Source of the DNA: JAQVPN01 sp036170435 | GTDB taxonomy: Bacteria > Patescibacteriota > Gracilibacteria > BD1-5 > UBA6164 | Length of the DNA stretch: 6,619 nucleotides | Assembly (NCBI GenBank): GCA_036170435.1 | Contig: JAVHPF010000097.1 | Span: forward strand, 1 to 6,619 | Direction of reading: 5' to 3' | Shown: piece by piece, positions 5,550 through 6,619 of the stretch | Layout: every line of letters starts with the position of its first letter | Numbering within the stretch: position 1 is the stretch's first letter | Made by a program: the position numbers and the translations under genes | The notes under the pieces: generated by a model | What the model saw: only the letters and a program-made list of their open reading frames with translations | Database searches by the model: none | What the model was told of the DNA's origin: nothing

Positions 5550-5684
5550 ATGAAAAAAGTTTTATTTATACTTGTAACATTAACTATGTTTTTTGCAGGT
5601 TGTAATGATAACAAAAATAGCGGAAACAATAGTGAAAAAGGTGATGTAAACAGCGAAAAAGCTGGTGCATTCAAAAATATGTAA
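5550..5684 (+). CDS. Small predicted lipoprotein, 44 aa
   Basis: The sequence begins MKK, followed by a hydrophobic stretch and a lipobox-like FFAGC with Cys18 as the predicted lipidated residue. Phe at -3 is not ideal for signal peptidase II but Ala-Gly-Cys is typical. The mature part would be only 27 residues, rich in Asn, Lys, Ser, Glu and Gly, and probably unstructured. It has a strong GGAGGA 7 nt upstream and ends in TAA inside the following terminator. All four glycines are GGN. It is probably co-transcribed with the 5166 gene and may sit beside that protein on the outer face of the membrane. In size and layout it resembles small lysis-type or entericidin-like lipoproteins, but that is only a resemblance; the function is unknown. 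Confidence 0.75.
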   Translation: MKKVLFILVTLTMFFAGCNDNKNSGNNSEKGDVNSEKAGAFKNM

Positions 5685-5708
5685 AAAGAGAGCAATCTGC
5701 TCTCTTTT
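5684..5708. terminator. Bidirectional terminator between lipoprotein gene and moxR
   Basis: AAAAGAGAGCA (5684-5694) and TGCTCTCTTTT (5698-5708) form an 11-bp stem with a 3-nt loop. A/T tracts flank it on both sides, so it can serve the cassette on the plus strand and moxR on the minus strand. The lipoprotein TAA (5682-5684) overlaps its first base. Confidence 0.9.
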
Positions 5709-5713
5709 ATTTT

Positions 5714-6619
5714 TTACATTACTTTTACATTATCAAGCAAAATCTTGATTATATCATCAGTTTTCACTTCATCAGCAATTGCATCATAACTCATAATTAT
5801 TCTATGTCTAAATACTGGATATGCCATTTCTTTTATATCCTCTGGAATAACAAAACTTCTTCCATCAAGAGCAGCGATTACTTTTGCTCAAGCAATTACA
5901 GCAATACTTGCTCTTGGAGAAAGTCCATAAGAAATATATGCTGCTATTTTCTCAAGACCAAATCTTGCTGGTTCTCTTGTAGCGAAAACTAAATCTCTAA
6001 CATAATTAAATATTTTATCATCACAGTATACTTGTTTTATCAAATCTTGGTATTTTATAATATCTGATTTTGATAAAACTTTTTTTATTTCCTCTAATTT
6101 TTCAAAATTATTTTTCATAATTTGAATTTCTTCAAATTCTGTTGGATATGAAACAATAGTTTTCAGTAAAAATCTATCAAGTTGAGCTTCTGGAAGAGTA
6201 TAAGTCCCTTCTTGTTCTATAGGATTTTGAGTAGCCAAAACCATAAATGGAGCTTCTAATTTATAAGTTTCATCCCCTATTGTAACTTGTTTTTCAGCCA
6301 TAGCTTCAAGTAGAGCTGATTGCACTTTTGAAGGAGCTCTATTTATCTCATCTGTAAGCAAAAAATTTGTAAAAATAGGACCAAATTTCGTAGAAAAATC
6401 TCATTTTGAAGGATTATAAATCTTTGTACCAACTAAGTCTGATGGCAATAAATCTGGAGTAAATTGTATTCTTTTGAATCCAGTATCTAAAGCCTTACTC
6501 ATAGTATCAATAGTCAGAGTTTTAGCTAAACCTGGAGCTCCTTCAAGCAAAATATGTCCACCCGCAAAAAGAGCAACAATCATATCTCTAATAAGAGTTT
6601 CTTGTCCAACTACTTTTTT
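5714..6619 (-). CDS. MoxR-family AAA+ ATPase (N-terminus outside window)
   Basis: MoxR ATPases act as chaperone-like motors that mature or assemble partner complexes, often encoded with DUF58 and VWA-domain proteins. The visible 301 residues begin in frame at 6619; probably some 15-25 N-terminal residues are missing. Motifs, numbered from the window edge: VVGQE at 3-7, Walker A GAPGLAKT at 27-34, Walker B LLTDEINR at 87-94, sensor 1 ATQNP at 129-133, arginine-finger region LDRF with Arg149, and sensor 2 SPRAS at 234-238. The C-terminal lid includes LDGRSFVIPEDI, and TAA is at 5716-5714. Two glycines are UGA: residue 73 (6403-6401, S-K-G-D-F) and residue 244 (5890-5888, I-A-G-A-K). Thirteen are GGN. 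Under the standard code these two UGAs would split the gene in three. Downstream it ends facing the cassette; any DUF58/VWA partner would have to lie outside this window. Confidence 0.95.

Noticed and set aside
4602..5708. Cassette as an integrated mobile element
   Set aside because: No terminal inverted repeats, target duplication, integrase or tRNA attachment site is visible; transfer stays a hypothesis based on codon use and signals.
5804..5992. Plus-strand open frame of 62 codons
   Set aside because: It is antisense to the moxR C-terminal region, which carries sensor 2 and lid motifs.

Overview
This window comes from a strongly AT-rich bacterium that reads UGA as glycine (NCBI translation table 25). 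That places it in the candidate phyla Gracilibacteria (BD1-5) or Absconditabacteria (SR1). Under the standard code most long genes here look shattered. With UGA read as Gly they become intact, and many of the recoded positions are glycines that are nearly invariant in their families: K-G-N, D-I-G-P and E-G-K-A in malic enzyme, V-V-G-T-R-S and L-G-L in PriA, S-K-G-D-F in MoxR. TAA and TAG remain stops.

Layout, left to right. (1) 1-358, minus: 5' part of nucleoside diphosphate kinase (ndk). (2) 359-498: divergent promoter region. (3) 499-1128, plus: unrecognised 209-residue protein in which all nine glycines are UGA. (4) 1127-1162: perfect 16-bp hairpin shared by two convergent genes, containing both of their stop codons. 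(5) 3253-1156, minus: two-gene operon, a 381-residue tandem HD-domain phosphohydrolase followed after 7 nt by a 314-residue PriA-like protein that stops after helicase motif III. (6) 3254-3437: divergent promoters, each of the form TTGAAA-N16-TATnAT. (7) 3438-4571, plus: malic enzyme, then its terminator. (8) 4602-5708, plus: a compact cassette of three small genes for a membrane/coiled-coil protein, a membrane-anchored four-cysteine protein and a 44-residue predicted lipoprotein. It has near-consensus promoters, strong Shine-Dalgarno sites, its own terminators and no UGA glycine codons. (9) 6619-5714, minus: MoxR-family AAA+ ATPase, cut by the window's right edge.

The resident genes fit a reduced, host-associated cell: NDK makes NTPs, malic enzyme joins malate and pyruvate, the HD protein probably hydrolyses nucleotides, and the PriA remnant relates to replication restart. 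The cassette stands apart in translation signals, glycine codons and predicted envelope location. It may be newly acquired or simply highly expressed. The points most worth a second look are the cassette, the half-length PriA, the HD protein with a dead first copy, and the gene-to-gene swing in UGA-glycine use (9/9 in one gene, 0/20 in the cassette).

All codon counts and motif positions were read by hand. No database search was possible.
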